Assembly: GCF_024362765.1 (NCBI RefSeq)
Contig: NZ_CP093302.1
Location: forward strand, 1,766,001-1,830,000
DNA length: 64,000 bases
Direction: 5' to 3'
Source of the DNA: Alkalihalobacillus sp. LMS6
GTDB taxonomy: Bacteria > Bacillota > Bacilli > Bacillales > Bacillaceae_D
This document shows, piece by piece, positions 9,223-18,500 of the stretch. How positions within the stretch are numbered: position 1 is the first letter of the stretch; each line of letters opens with the position of its first letter. Made by a program: the position numbers and the translations under genes. A model generated the notes under the pieces. The model was given only the letters and a program-made list of their open reading frames with translations. It had not been told where the DNA came from and did no database searches.

Positions 9223-11961
9223 TCACTCATTGGCAGGCACATCCTGTAAGGTCCACGTAATTTCAGTCTCATAAGAACGATTGACGTTACCAGTACCCGC
9301 AGGAACATCGAGAAAGAAACCAATTTTTGAGTTCTTGTCATTTTGCCAACGTCTAGAAATGATGTCAGTTGATCCGCTTGTGATTTTTCCACTCGCAATG
9401 ACAGCAGCGTGTTCATTAATGAGTTGTTGGCTATCATTGTCGATATAGAATAAATTTGCTGATAATTCTGTCCCTGAGTTTTTATCTCGAAACGGTTGTT
9501 GTTGTTGCACCGTTAACGACCAACGATTTTTCACATAACGGGTGTCGGTAATAATAAGTTCTCCATTGTCGGCTTCACCAAAATAGCGTTCGTGCCTTGA
9601 GGAAATCGTTTGCGTGCCGAAGTCTAAATCTGGAACGACTAAAGATAAGGCACCATCAACAATCGTTACAGGTACTTGAATAATTTGAGTGACGTTGGAA
9701 TAGATGGTGCTTTCCATTTTTACACCGACAGAATATACGCCAGGCTTTGATACGTCAGGAAAAGCTCCTGCAAAACCGACAACGCGTACCGATTGATTTA
9801 ACAAGTCTGGTTTAATTCGGATGTTTTTTACAAAGTCAGTGGCTTTCCAAGTTGTTGGGTCCGTACCAACGGAAAACGTTTGCGGAACAGCATCAGCTTC
9901 AATGCCAATTTTGTTTAATGTGATCGTCGATTCATTTGTCGACACCTGCCCTTGAAACGCGCCGCTCGTCGCAGTAGCATAGGCTTGATTAATGAGTGAA
10001 CCCGATGCGCGGTCATCTACTTGAACGCGAAATCGTACGGTTTTTGATTGACCAACTCCAAAATCTCCTCGATTAAAAGTGAGTTGTTGCCCGTTGATTC
10101 GGCTTGGTTTATCTCTAGAGCCATTTGCAACATACGTCAGTCCGTTTGGAAGAGGGTCTGTCACTTGAACATTCGGCCACACAGCACCTAAACCGTTTTC
10201 AGCTGGGTTTTCAAGTGTAAGTTCATATTCAAGGATATCGCCAGGGTATGCAGTCGACTGTTCTTGAAATCTGGTTTCGCCAGTTGTCACGTTTCGTACG
10301 GTTTTTTGTGCTCTTGGACGCTGAGGCAAATCAGCGTAGGCGATGGCATACATCCCCACTTCTTGCCCAGTTGCTCCGGTAAAGCCCCAATGAACCCGAT
10401 TGCTGCCGAATAGACTTTGATAATCCCTCACTTCGTAACGAGTTGTTTGACCGGCAAACGTGTACGAGAGGGTGCCGCTATTCCGAGAGCCCTTTTCCCA
10501 CTGAACGGTAAACGGTTGCCAGCTGTTGCTAATAATTTGGCGATACGTGATGTCAGAATGCACCATTCTTGGGTTCTGCGGCCGCCAAGGCCAAGGCCAA
10601 GTCCCTGTTGTATCTGTAACATTCGGTCCAACAACGGCTGTATGACTTTGGTTTCGCATTCCTCGGTCACTAAAGTCGCCATTATGATACGTATCAAATT
10701 CGAACGATAGAGCACGTTCAATATACCCTCTATAAGACGAGTTTCGTATTGTACCGTAAGCGCCTAAAGATTCACCATTTTGCCCAATAGCTTGTAACCC
10801 GCGACCATCCCCGTGCATGGTAAACGTCAGCCCATCCGCAATTTGCGTTTGGTTTGGTGTCGCGCCATTGATATACAAAAACATCGATGTCTGGAATGAT
10901 TGATTCAAGTCCACTTGTTCGTTAAACCACATGGCTGATGATTTATTGCGGGTACCGTCTGCGAGGACGCGAACATTTGAACTTCGATGTTGCGCAACAT
11001 TCTGATCTCCAGCAAACGTAAATAGCTCACCGACGTTTGGTCCACTAACAGGCGGGTTCGGAATCGTGTTCACATTTGACACTTCTATGGCCGATGTTGT
11101 AAAGCGGTTTTTCACTTCTTCGACTTGCTGCTCAAGATCGCTATCCGGATCTTCTTCAACAAAAGAGGGAAACGTTTCTTCATGTACTAAGGTTTCCACA
11201 TCGTCGCTCGTTGTGTTCTCTTCAACAGGCTTTTGTTCTTCCGGCGGAGCCTCTGCTTGTTTTTCCTCATCGTTTTCTGCAACTGTTTCTTTCTGATCCT
11301 CTTCTTCGATAATAGGAGAGGATTCAGGAGCTTCCTCTGCGATTTGTTCTGACGGATCAGGTGCAGGAACAATTGGGTCTGGTTCGGTTGATTCATCTGG
11401 TTCAATGTTGTCGATTTCTTTTTCTTCTTCTACTATTTCGTCAGGTTCTGTTTCTTCAACTTCTTCAACTTCTTCATCCGCCTCAATAGGCGGTGCTTCT
11501 GGTTGAGCGCGTTCAAAAACAAACGCTTCGTATATGATTTCTTCTTCATCTAAATTGAAAGAAGATACAGGAATGGTATACGTTCCCGGATGTTCGATTT
11601 GAAAGACGAATGATTGTGTCTCTGTTAAAGCTTTACTATGTAGTTCAGATTTTTCAGCTATGTATTCTAGGTGCTCATCATCCTCTTCATTCACCCAAAT
11701 TAGCCCACCGGGTAGTGTGAGTACCCAGCGACTTTCGTCTTCTGCTAACGAGGGATCAAGCTCAATTTCGATAAGATAGTCTTGACTAATCCTGTCATCG
11801 TTTTTAAGAGACAATGGTGTGGGCCGTTGTTTTGCTTCCTCTTCCGCATCTACAGCAATCTCTTGAAGAGGGATAGAAGAAATAATAAGTAAGCATGATA
11901 AAACAATACAAAGATAACGTTGATGAATCAGCTGACGGCTATTTAAATCAAGATTGTGCAT
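9223..11961 (-). CDS. L-type-lectin-like WxL surface protein
   Basis: A 912-residue exported protein. Order: signal peptide; beta-rich N-terminal part; a very acidic Pro/Glu stalk (about residues 135-275); an L-type lectin-like domain (IADGLTFTMHGDG, ERALSFEFDTYHNG; about 300-540); a DUF11-like repeat (DILEYELTLENPAENG, VTDPLPNGLTYV); and a C-terminal WxL domain (NRWSLTVQQQ, TWTLQDVPANE). It is the large adhesin-like member of the locus and could bind glycans. The start at 11961 uses AAGG nine bases upstream and overlaps the previous gene by 14 bases; 11970 is an alternative. Confidence 0.85.
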   Translation of the reverse strand: MHNLDLNSRQLIHQRYLCIVLSCLLIISSIPLQEIAVDAEEEAKQRPTPLSLKNDDRISQDYLIEIELDPSLAEDESRWVLTLPGGLIWVNEEDDEHLEYIAEKSELHSKALTETQSFVFQIEHPGTYTIPVSSFNLDEEEIIYEAFVFERAQPEAPPIEADEEVEEVEETEPDEIVEEEKEIDNIEPDESTEPDPIVPAPDPSEQIAEEAPESSPIIEEEDQKETVAENDEEKQAEAPPEEQKPVEENTTSDDVETLVHEETFPSFVEEDPDSDLEQQVEEVKNRFTTSAIEVSNVNTIPNPPVSGPNVGELFTFAGDQNVAQHRSSNVRVLADGTRNKSSAMWFNEQVDLNQSFQTSMFLYINGATPNQTQIADGLTFTMHGDGRGLQAIGQNGESLGAYGTIRNSSYRGYIERALSFEFDTYHNGDFSDRGMRNQSHTAVVGPNVTDTTGTWPWPWRPQNPRMVHSDITYRQIISNSWQPFTVQWEKGSRNSGTLSYTFAGQTTRYEVRDYQSLFGSNRVHWGFTGATGQEVGMYAIAYADLPQRPRAQKTVRNVTTGETRFQEQSTAYPGDILEYELTLENPAENGLGAVWPNVQVTDPLPNGLTYVANGSRDKPSRINGQQLTFNRGDFGVGQSKTVRFRVQVDDRASGSLINQAYATATSGAFQGQVSTNESTITLNKIGIEADAVPQTFSVGTDPTTWKATDFVKNIRIKPDLLNQSVRVVGFAGAFPDVSKPGVYSVGVKMESTIYSNVTQIIQVPVTIVDGALSLVVPDLDFGTQTISSRHERYFGEADNGELIITDTRYVKNRWSLTVQQQQPFRDKNSGTELSANLFYIDNDSQQLINEHAAVIASGKITSGSTDIISRRWQNDKNSKIGFFLDVPAGTGNVNRSYETEITWTLQDVPANE

Positions 11962-13012
11962 AGCGCGCATCCTTATGATGTTGGGTTTCACTGTTATGGT
12001 CGTCAGGATCGAAAAAAAGCGCTTGTCTCACTTCTTTAAGAAAGTGAATTTGTGCTGGTGATATCGTTTCAAAATTCATTAAATCATGGCGCAAATAATT
12101 GAGATGCCATAAACGATCAAGTTCTTCTTTTGTTAATGTTTTGTGAAAAGCATGTACGGCTTTATCGATCACTTCTCTAGCAGGAAGATGCGCTGGAAGG
12201 TTCATTTGATCAATTAAGGAATTGTAGCAGTGAACCAAATCTTTATGGGATATCTGGTGCAAAGCGAGATTGTGTTCAAACCCTTGTAATGCGGCTGGTT
12301 CAAGTTCAGTTTTGAAGATGGAATAAGGATTAAACTGTTCCTTATCGATTAAAATCAAGTCCCCTTCATTTGGGATAAACCGACTGCCATTTTCGCGAAT
12401 AAAAATGCCATCTCCTTCGTATTTTCCTGTTACGAGGTGACCTTGTTGATCCCAGGTATAGTCAAAGTGTGTAGCAGTGAGTGGGAGTTGGTCTCCTTTA
12501 GAGTCTTGCAGGTAATAGTCTTGACCATCAGCGTGAAACGTATATTCAACATAAGCGGGAATGGTGGCTTCTTCCGATTGATCATTCTGCGTTAACGAAC
12601 GATTTTTCTTACGCTTTTGACTCGTCATTGTTTTAATATACACTTCTAATGCTTCAAGTTCAGCTGATGACGGCGATCCGTCATTTTTTAAACGAATGTG
12701 ACGACGTTTTAAGTCCGTTAAAATTGAATCAATATAGGATTCAATATGAGTATGCGTTGATTTTGTTTTTAAATATTGACTAGCAAATGTATCCACATCA
12801 TCTTCCGCATATGGAATCTCGTGAATGGCGATTGTGTCGTTTTGGAAAATAAATTCAGGTAATGTTAACACTGCTTTAATTCGAACGTTGCCACGCCAAG
12901 GTTTCTTTGGCTCGGTCAGGACTGAAAGCAGCTCGCCTAAATACATTCCGTTTTCACCGAGATCGATGACGAGAAGTTTGCCAATATGTTGTTGCGCTTC
13001 ATACCGATCCAT
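11948..13012 (-). CDS. DUF2777-like protein of unknown function
   Basis: A 354-residue soluble protein without signal or membrane helix. The N-terminal part (GKLLVIDLGENGMYLGELL, PKKPWRGNVRIKAVL) resembles the Bacillus DUF2777 family as I recall it; the rest is mostly charged and helical. AAGGTGAGG five bases upstream fixes ATG 13012. A promoter is visible just upstream, and the stop overlaps the lectin-WxL start, so it may be cotranscribed with the Csc genes although nothing ties it functionally to the surface. Confidence 0.6.
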   Translation of the reverse strand: MDRYEAQQHIGKLLVIDLGENGMYLGELLSVLTEPKKPWRGNVRIKAVLTLPEFIFQNDTIAIHEIPYAEDDVDTFASQYLKTKSTHTHIESYIDSILTDLKRRHIRLKNDGSPSSAELEALEVYIKTMTSQKRKKNRSLTQNDQSEEATIPAYVEYTFHADGQDYYLQDSKGDQLPLTATHFDYTWDQQGHLVTGKYEGDGIFIRENGSRFIPNEGDLILIDKEQFNPYSIFKTELEPAALQGFEHNLALHQISHKDLVHCYNSLIDQMNLPAHLPAREVIDKAVHAFHKTLTKEELDRLWHLNYLRHDLMNFETISPAQIHFLKEVRQALFFDPDDHNSETQHHKDARYAQS

Positions 13013-13046
13013 TTCATCCTCACCTTTATCAAGTAATCTTATCGCT

Positions 13047-13086
13047 ATTATAACGAACAGCGCCACACTCCTGCAAGTGTAGCGCT
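13047..13086 (-). promoter_or_regulatory. promoter of the DUF2777/Csc genes inside an inverted repeat
   Basis: Reading on the minus strand, TTGCAG (13076-13071) and TATAAT (13052-13047) are 18 bases apart, a good sigma-A match. An 11-base inverted repeat (13059-13069 with 13076-13086, one mismatch) brackets the -35 box. It may be an operator or the terminator hairpin of the upstream gene; no T run follows, which favours an operator. Confidence 0.55.
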
Positions 13087-13093
13087 TCATTCT

Positions 13094-14017
13094 TTATTCA
13101 TCCTTTTGTAAATCTGTTTTTGATCCGTAGCGTAATTCTTGCAAACGCATCACGTGATCCATGCGTTCCACTTTGGTTTTTTCCAAATGCTCAGTTAAGC
13201 GAATCAGTGACAGCTCCATTTTAGAAAGCGAAACAAATACGTTATCACGCTGTTCCATCTGATTCTTTTTTGACAAGGCGAAAAAAGCACCCATTAAATT
13301 TGGGATATCTTCACGTAACAAGCGACGTACTGTATGTTTGTCTTCAAAATCAAATAAATGAAAATCGTCTTCAAGTTTGCCAACATGCGTTAATATTCGC
13401 TGCAATCGATTATCAAGCATGGGATCGATGGAAAGAGTGTCCATGGCTTGCACATATCGATTTGCTTCTTGAACAAGTACACGAATATCGTTCGCTTGTT
13501 CACTTTTTAGCTGTTGTTCATGCCCACTCAGTCGTTCTAATGAAACTTCTGACGTTTTCGTACCAACATATGCAAGGTCTAACTGGTGTATACCGTATAA
13601 TATGCCTTTAAAGTGCGAGACGTTCAAAAGGGAGCGCACATGCATCCGTCCATCTTTTAAATAATGAATCGTCGCTTCTTTCACTTTTCCCATTCCGTTA
13701 GAAGACTTGATATATTTTCGATGACAAACGATCCGAAGTCGTTTATGAATCGGAGAGCGGGAATTTTTAGTGTCAGAAACAATCAATCGAATGTAGTTAT
13801 AGTTAATCTTGACTCGGATATCCCAGTCTTTTTGACGTCGGCGGATATTTTTACGCTCATTCTTGCCTGTTGCATTATCAGTCATTCGTTTTAACAATCG
13901 TTCCGTATCATTAATTAAGCGGGTCGTTGTTTCGTCTTGAATAATATGATCGTCAACAGGCTTTTTATAAGCAGGTGTGAAGAAATCAAGTAATCCCGTT
14001 GTAGAAAATAATTTCAC
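13094..14017 (-). CDS. unrecognised protein paired with TelA-family gene
   Basis: A 307-residue soluble, highly charged and largely helical protein that I do not recognise. It starts with GTG at 14017, nine bases after GGAGG, and its start is 20 bases after the telA-like stop, so the two are cotranscribed. In Bacillus the TelA homologue yaaN is paired with xpaC; this protein occupies the same slot but lacks XpaC's membrane helices, so I make no equivalence claim. Confidence 0.65.
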   Translation of the reverse strand: MKLFSTTGLLDFFTPAYKKPVDDHIIQDETTTRLINDTERLLKRMTDNATGKNERKNIRRRQKDWDIRVKINYNYIRLIVSDTKNSRSPIHKRLRIVCHRKYIKSSNGMGKVKEATIHYLKDGRMHVRSLLNVSHFKGILYGIHQLDLAYVGTKTSEVSLERLSGHEQQLKSEQANDIRVLVQEANRYVQAMDTLSIDPMLDNRLQRILTHVGKLEDDFHLFDFEDKHTVRRLLREDIPNLMGAFFALSKKNQMEQRDNVFVSLSKMELSLIRLTEHLEKTKVERMDHVMRLQELRYGSKTDLQKDE

Positions 14018-14037
14018 ACATCTCTACCTCCTGTTGC

Positions 14038-15111
14038 TTATCGGTTTAAAAGCTTTGTTTGCATCTCAGAGTTTAATTTATCCATCTCTTCAATAAATTG
14101 TTTACCGCTCGTGACAATGCGCTCATTCGATTCTTCAGTCAGTTCAATCGCTTTATACACATTATCGTATGCTTTCCGAAATGCGTCTAAAGCAATTGCT
14201 GGTTCTTCTAATGTTTTTAACGTTTCTTCTGTATTTTGCTTTAATAATTCTGCATTTGAAAGCAGCATGGATTCAGTTGCTTGATTGACGTTTTGAACGG
14301 CTGATATTACTTTCTTCTGATTTGTTAACGCAAGCTGAATCGATGCGGTAACCGTAATAATGTTTTTCGTCATAGTAATGGCATTAAAAATGGCTTCTTC
14401 AAGCTTTTCGTTGTTTTCCATTATAAGGTCAACAGACGCGAGAGATTGTTGCAGAACCATTACCGCTTGCTGCATATTTTTCATTCTTGTAGTCACTTTT
14501 ACTTGGCCTTTTTTCAATTCATTGGCGTTGTCAGCCCATTTTTCAGACGTCATTTCTTTTTCTAACATTTCATGAAGCTCTTGCCCCATAGAAATTTGCT
14601 CGTTTAAATTTGTAATTCTTTCTTTGGCAACGACTTTAAGTTCTTTAAGCATGACATTATCTTCTTGTAATTTATCTTTACCAGTGAGCAATCCCTCAAC
14701 AATATGATCGACCTGAGCCTCTACCGTTTGATACCGACGAACATACTGCTCAACAGGGTTACGGCGAATGACGCGATTAAATAATTTTTTCAGCTGCGAA
14801 TCTTTTAAATGATCGGGCTCGAGTTGACCGACAACTTCTCGTAGTTCATGTAGCTGTTTTGGCAAGGTGTTGGAATCATCACCCATCATTTCACGTACTG
14901 GCCGCTTTAATGCTTCTAATGATTCCCCAGCTTCACGCTGTTCTACCTCACCTAAGTTATCAAGTTTCTTAAGAAGTTCATTCATATCGGTTTCAGTTTC
15001 TAATGATGGAACATCAGATGTAGGCGAGCTGGTTTGTTGATCTTCAGCAGTGTCTGAAGGGGAGGAAAGGGATTCCTCAGTATGTTGATCTTTTATTTGT
15101 TTATCACTCAT
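14038..15111 (-). CDS. TelA/YaaN family (toxic anion resistance-like) protein
   Basis: A 357-residue protein. After a low-complexity acidic N-terminus (residues 1-45) it is a long helical, coiled-coil protein with the TelA-type segments RRNPVEQYVRRYQTVEAQ and MLKELKVVAKERITNLNEQ. The family is linked to tellurite and antimicrobial tolerance, mechanism unclear, cytosolic or membrane-peripheral. ATG 15111 lies eight bases after GGAGG. First gene of a two-gene operon. Confidence 0.85.
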   Translation of the reverse strand: MSDKQIKDQHTEESLSSPSDTAEDQQTSSPTSDVPSLETETDMNELLKKLDNLGEVEQREAGESLEALKRPVREMMGDDSNTLPKQLHELREVVGQLEPDHLKDSQLKKLFNRVIRRNPVEQYVRRYQTVEAQVDHIVEGLLTGKDKLQEDNVMLKELKVVAKERITNLNEQISMGQELHEMLEKEMTSEKWADNANELKKGQVKVTTRMKNMQQAVMVLQQSLASVDLIMENNEKLEEAIFNAITMTKNIITVTASIQLALTNQKKVISAVQNVNQATESMLLSNAELLKQNTEETLKTLEEPAIALDAFRKAYDNVYKAIELTEESNERIVTSGKQFIEEMDKLNSEMQTKLLNR

Positions 15112-15507
15112 GAATGGAACCTCCAACAGAATAATAGATTCGATTATTTTTATATACGTTAACGAATTAAAAACGTTTCAATCTCTTGCTTTCTATTATG
15201 AACGAAAATGGATTGTTAAGCAATTTATTTGAAGGCAAATAGCGGTTTCTCTTAACAAAAAAGAAGTTCAATCTTGACGAATAACAAAATAATCGCTAAA
15301 CTTCTAACACGGAATATTTTTTTAGGTTATTTTGAAATGTTCGTCTTTACACAATTGTGTGTTCAAGGCGAACAAGTATTTTATTAAGCAAGCTTGAATT
15401 TTTATTCATTTTAATGGTTTATTATGCAAACTCAGAAGAGGACAAAGCGATGACCGCTTGTCCAAAAAGAAGATTGTTGGAGAGAGTATGAGAGAGAGGG
15501 TGAAACC
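15112..15507. promoter_or_regulatory. divergent control region between telA-like gene and gltA
   Basis: The gene-free stretch holds the promoters of both divergent operons. Two structures stand out. One is a nested dyad at 15338-15374: TGTTCGTCTT and AAGGCGAACA pair 9 of 10, enclosing the perfect palindrome ACACAATTGTGT (15349-15360). The other is AGAAGTT (15262-15268) with AACTTCT (15299-15305), followed on the minus strand by a T run, like a weak leader terminator of the telA-like gene. The dyad is a plausible regulator site for gltA; I cannot assign it to GltC, TnrA or CodY. Confidence 0.4.
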
Positions 15508-18500
15508 ATGCGAGGTACACACTTACCACGTAAACAAGGGTTATATGATCCGGATTTTGAGCACGACAACTGTGGCATTGGTTTTTTAGCGAACATAAAG
15601 GGAAAGGCTACCCATAAAACGGTCAAAGATGCACTTCTATTATTAGAAAATCTTGAGCATCGCGGGGGCCAAGGAGATGAAGAAAACACTGGTGATGGCG
15701 CAGGAATTCTTACTCAAATTCCTCATTCGTTCTTTCAGAAGCAAGGCATCATTAACGTTGAGCAAGGTTCGTATGCAGTAGGTATGGTGTTTTTGCCTTC
15801 AAATGAAGAAACAAGAAATACAGTAAAACAGAAGATTGACAGCCTTTTACAGCAAGAAGGATTTGAACGTTTGTGCTGGCGGAAAGTTCCGACAGATGCT
15901 TCCATGCTTGGTAATGCGGCATTAAAATCAATGCCCTATATTGAGCAACTGTTTGTTCAACCAATAACTCAGCTAAAAGGCATGGATTTAGAGCGGAAAT
16001 TATATGTTGTTCGTAAAAGAGCGGAACATGAGATACATGTGGCGTCTGAGCATTCATTTTATTTTGCTAGTTTTTCTAGTCGGACTATTGTGTATAAAGG
16101 CATGTTAACAACGGCACAATTAACAATGTTTTATTTAGATTTAAGCGATCCTGCTTTTAAATCTGCCTTAGCGCTTGTTCATTCAAGATTTAGTACGAAT
16201 ACTTTTCCAAGCTGGGAACGAGCCCATCCAAATCGCTACATGATCCATAATGGGGAAATTAATACGATAAAAGGAAATGTCAACTGGATGCATGCGCGAG
16301 AAGCGAAATTTGCTACCCCAGCGTTTGGTGACGATTTAGCAAAAGTACACCCGATTATCGATCAAAACGGTAGCGATTCGTCCATGTTTGATAATACACT
16401 TGAATTCTTATCATTAACTGGTCGATCGCTTGCTCACGCTGCCATGATGATGGTGCCTGAGCCTTGGCAAAATAATGAGCAAATGGATGATCAACGTCGT
16501 GGGTTTTATCGATATCATAGTACGCTAATGGAACCTTGGGATGGACCAACTGCTATTGTTTTCACCGATGGACAAAAAATCGGTGCAACGCTCGATCGAA
16601 ATGGTTTACGACCATCACGTTATTACGTAACGAGTGATGACATGATTGTGATGAGTTCAGAGGTTGGTGTCCTTGATATTCCTTCACATACGATTGTCAA
16701 AAAAGAACGGCTTCATCCAGGTCAGATGCTATTAATTGATTTAGAACAAGGACGTCTTATTCCTGATGAAGAAGTGAAGCAAACGATTGCCTCAGCCCAT
16801 CCTTATGAAGAATGGGTAAATGAAGGGTTAATGCATATTGATGATGTGAGAGAAACAGCAGAAGTGAAGGAAACAGAATTTGAGCAAATCCGCTTGCGCC
16901 AATTTATTTTCGGCTATACGTACGAAGAATTAAATAAAATGATTATGCCACTTGTGAAGGAAGAAAATGATCCTGTTGGTTCAATGGGCTATGATTCTCC
17001 ACTTGCTGTGCTGTCACAAAAACCACAATTAGTTTATAACTATTTTAAACAGTTGTTTGCCCAAGTCACGAATCCGCCGATTGATGCAATTAGAGAAAAA
17101 ATCGTTACGGCGCAAAGTACGACAATTGGCAAAGAAGGTAATTTATTAGATCCGAGAAAAGATTGCTGTCGACATATTCAGTTGGACACGCCGATTTTAA
17201 ATAACGAAGAGTTAGCAAAACTACGGTTTAATCAAATAAGCGAATTTAAAGCGGAAACGATTCCGATGCTATTTAAAGCGAATGAACAAGCTTTAGAGCA
17301 AGGGCTAGAAAATATGTTTGCCCATGCAGATGAAGCGATTAAAGCTGGAAAAACGTTTCTTATTTTAAGCGATCGCGACGTAACGAAAAACGATGCACCG
17401 ATTCCGGCTTTGCTCGCTGTCTCAAGTTTGCACCATCATTTGATTCGTACGGGTAAACGAACAGATGTAAGCATTCTTGTTGAGTCTGGGGAGCCAAGAG
17501 AAGTTCACCACCATGCACTTTTAATTGGGTACGGTGCAGAGGGGATTAACCCTTATCTTGTGTTTGATACAATTGATGAATGGATTCAAGATGGCTTGTT
17601 AACGGAGTATCATTATGTGGAAGCATGTCGTCGCTATGTAAATGGTGTTACAAAAGGATTAATGAAAGTTTTATCAAAAATGGGGATTTCAACGATTCAC
17701 AGTTATAGAGGAGCGCAAATTTTTGAGGCTGTTGGGATTCATACAGACGTCATTGATAAATATTTTACGTGGACCCCTTCTCGTATTGGTGGAATAAAGC
17801 TAGAAGATATGGCCAAAGAAGTTTTATTGCGACATTCCCGTGCATTTACAGATCGCCTTGGTGATGACGATCAGCTCGATTCAGGAGATGATTTACAATG
17901 GAGAAGAGACGGAGAGCCGCATCAATACAATCCACATACGATTCATATGCTACAACAAGCGTGTCGAACAGAAGATTATTCACTATTTAAGCATTATACG
18001 GCAGCGATTAATCAGCAAGACAAAAAACAAACAACGTTAAGAGGGTTATTGACCTTTAAACCGACAACCGCTATTCCAATTGAAGAAGTGGAGTCAGCAT
18101 CAACCATTGTAAAACGATTCCGAACGGGTGCGATGTCGTTTGGATCGATTTCTAAAGAAGCCCACGAAACGTTAGCTATTGCGATGAACCGGTTAGGTGC
18201 TAAAAGCAATACGGGTGAAGGTGGGGAAGATCCGGCACGGTTTATAGAGGATGAAAATGGAGACCTAAGAAGAAGCGCAATTAAACAGGTGGCTTCTGGT
18301 CGGTTCGGTGTCACAAGTCACTATCTTGTGAATGCAGATGAAATTCAAATAAAAGTGGCACAAGGAGCTAAGCCAGGTGAAGGTGGACAATTACCTGGTC
18401 AAAAAGTTTACCCGTGGGTAGCTGAAGTCCGAGGCTCTACAACAGGTGTAGGTTTAATATCGCCGCCTCCTCATCATGATATCTATTCAATTGAAGATTT

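Noticed and set aside
10417-10721. Two opposite 97-codon frames inside the lectin-WxL gene
   Set aside because: Both are shadows of a well-supported 912-residue gene and have no ribosome binding sites.
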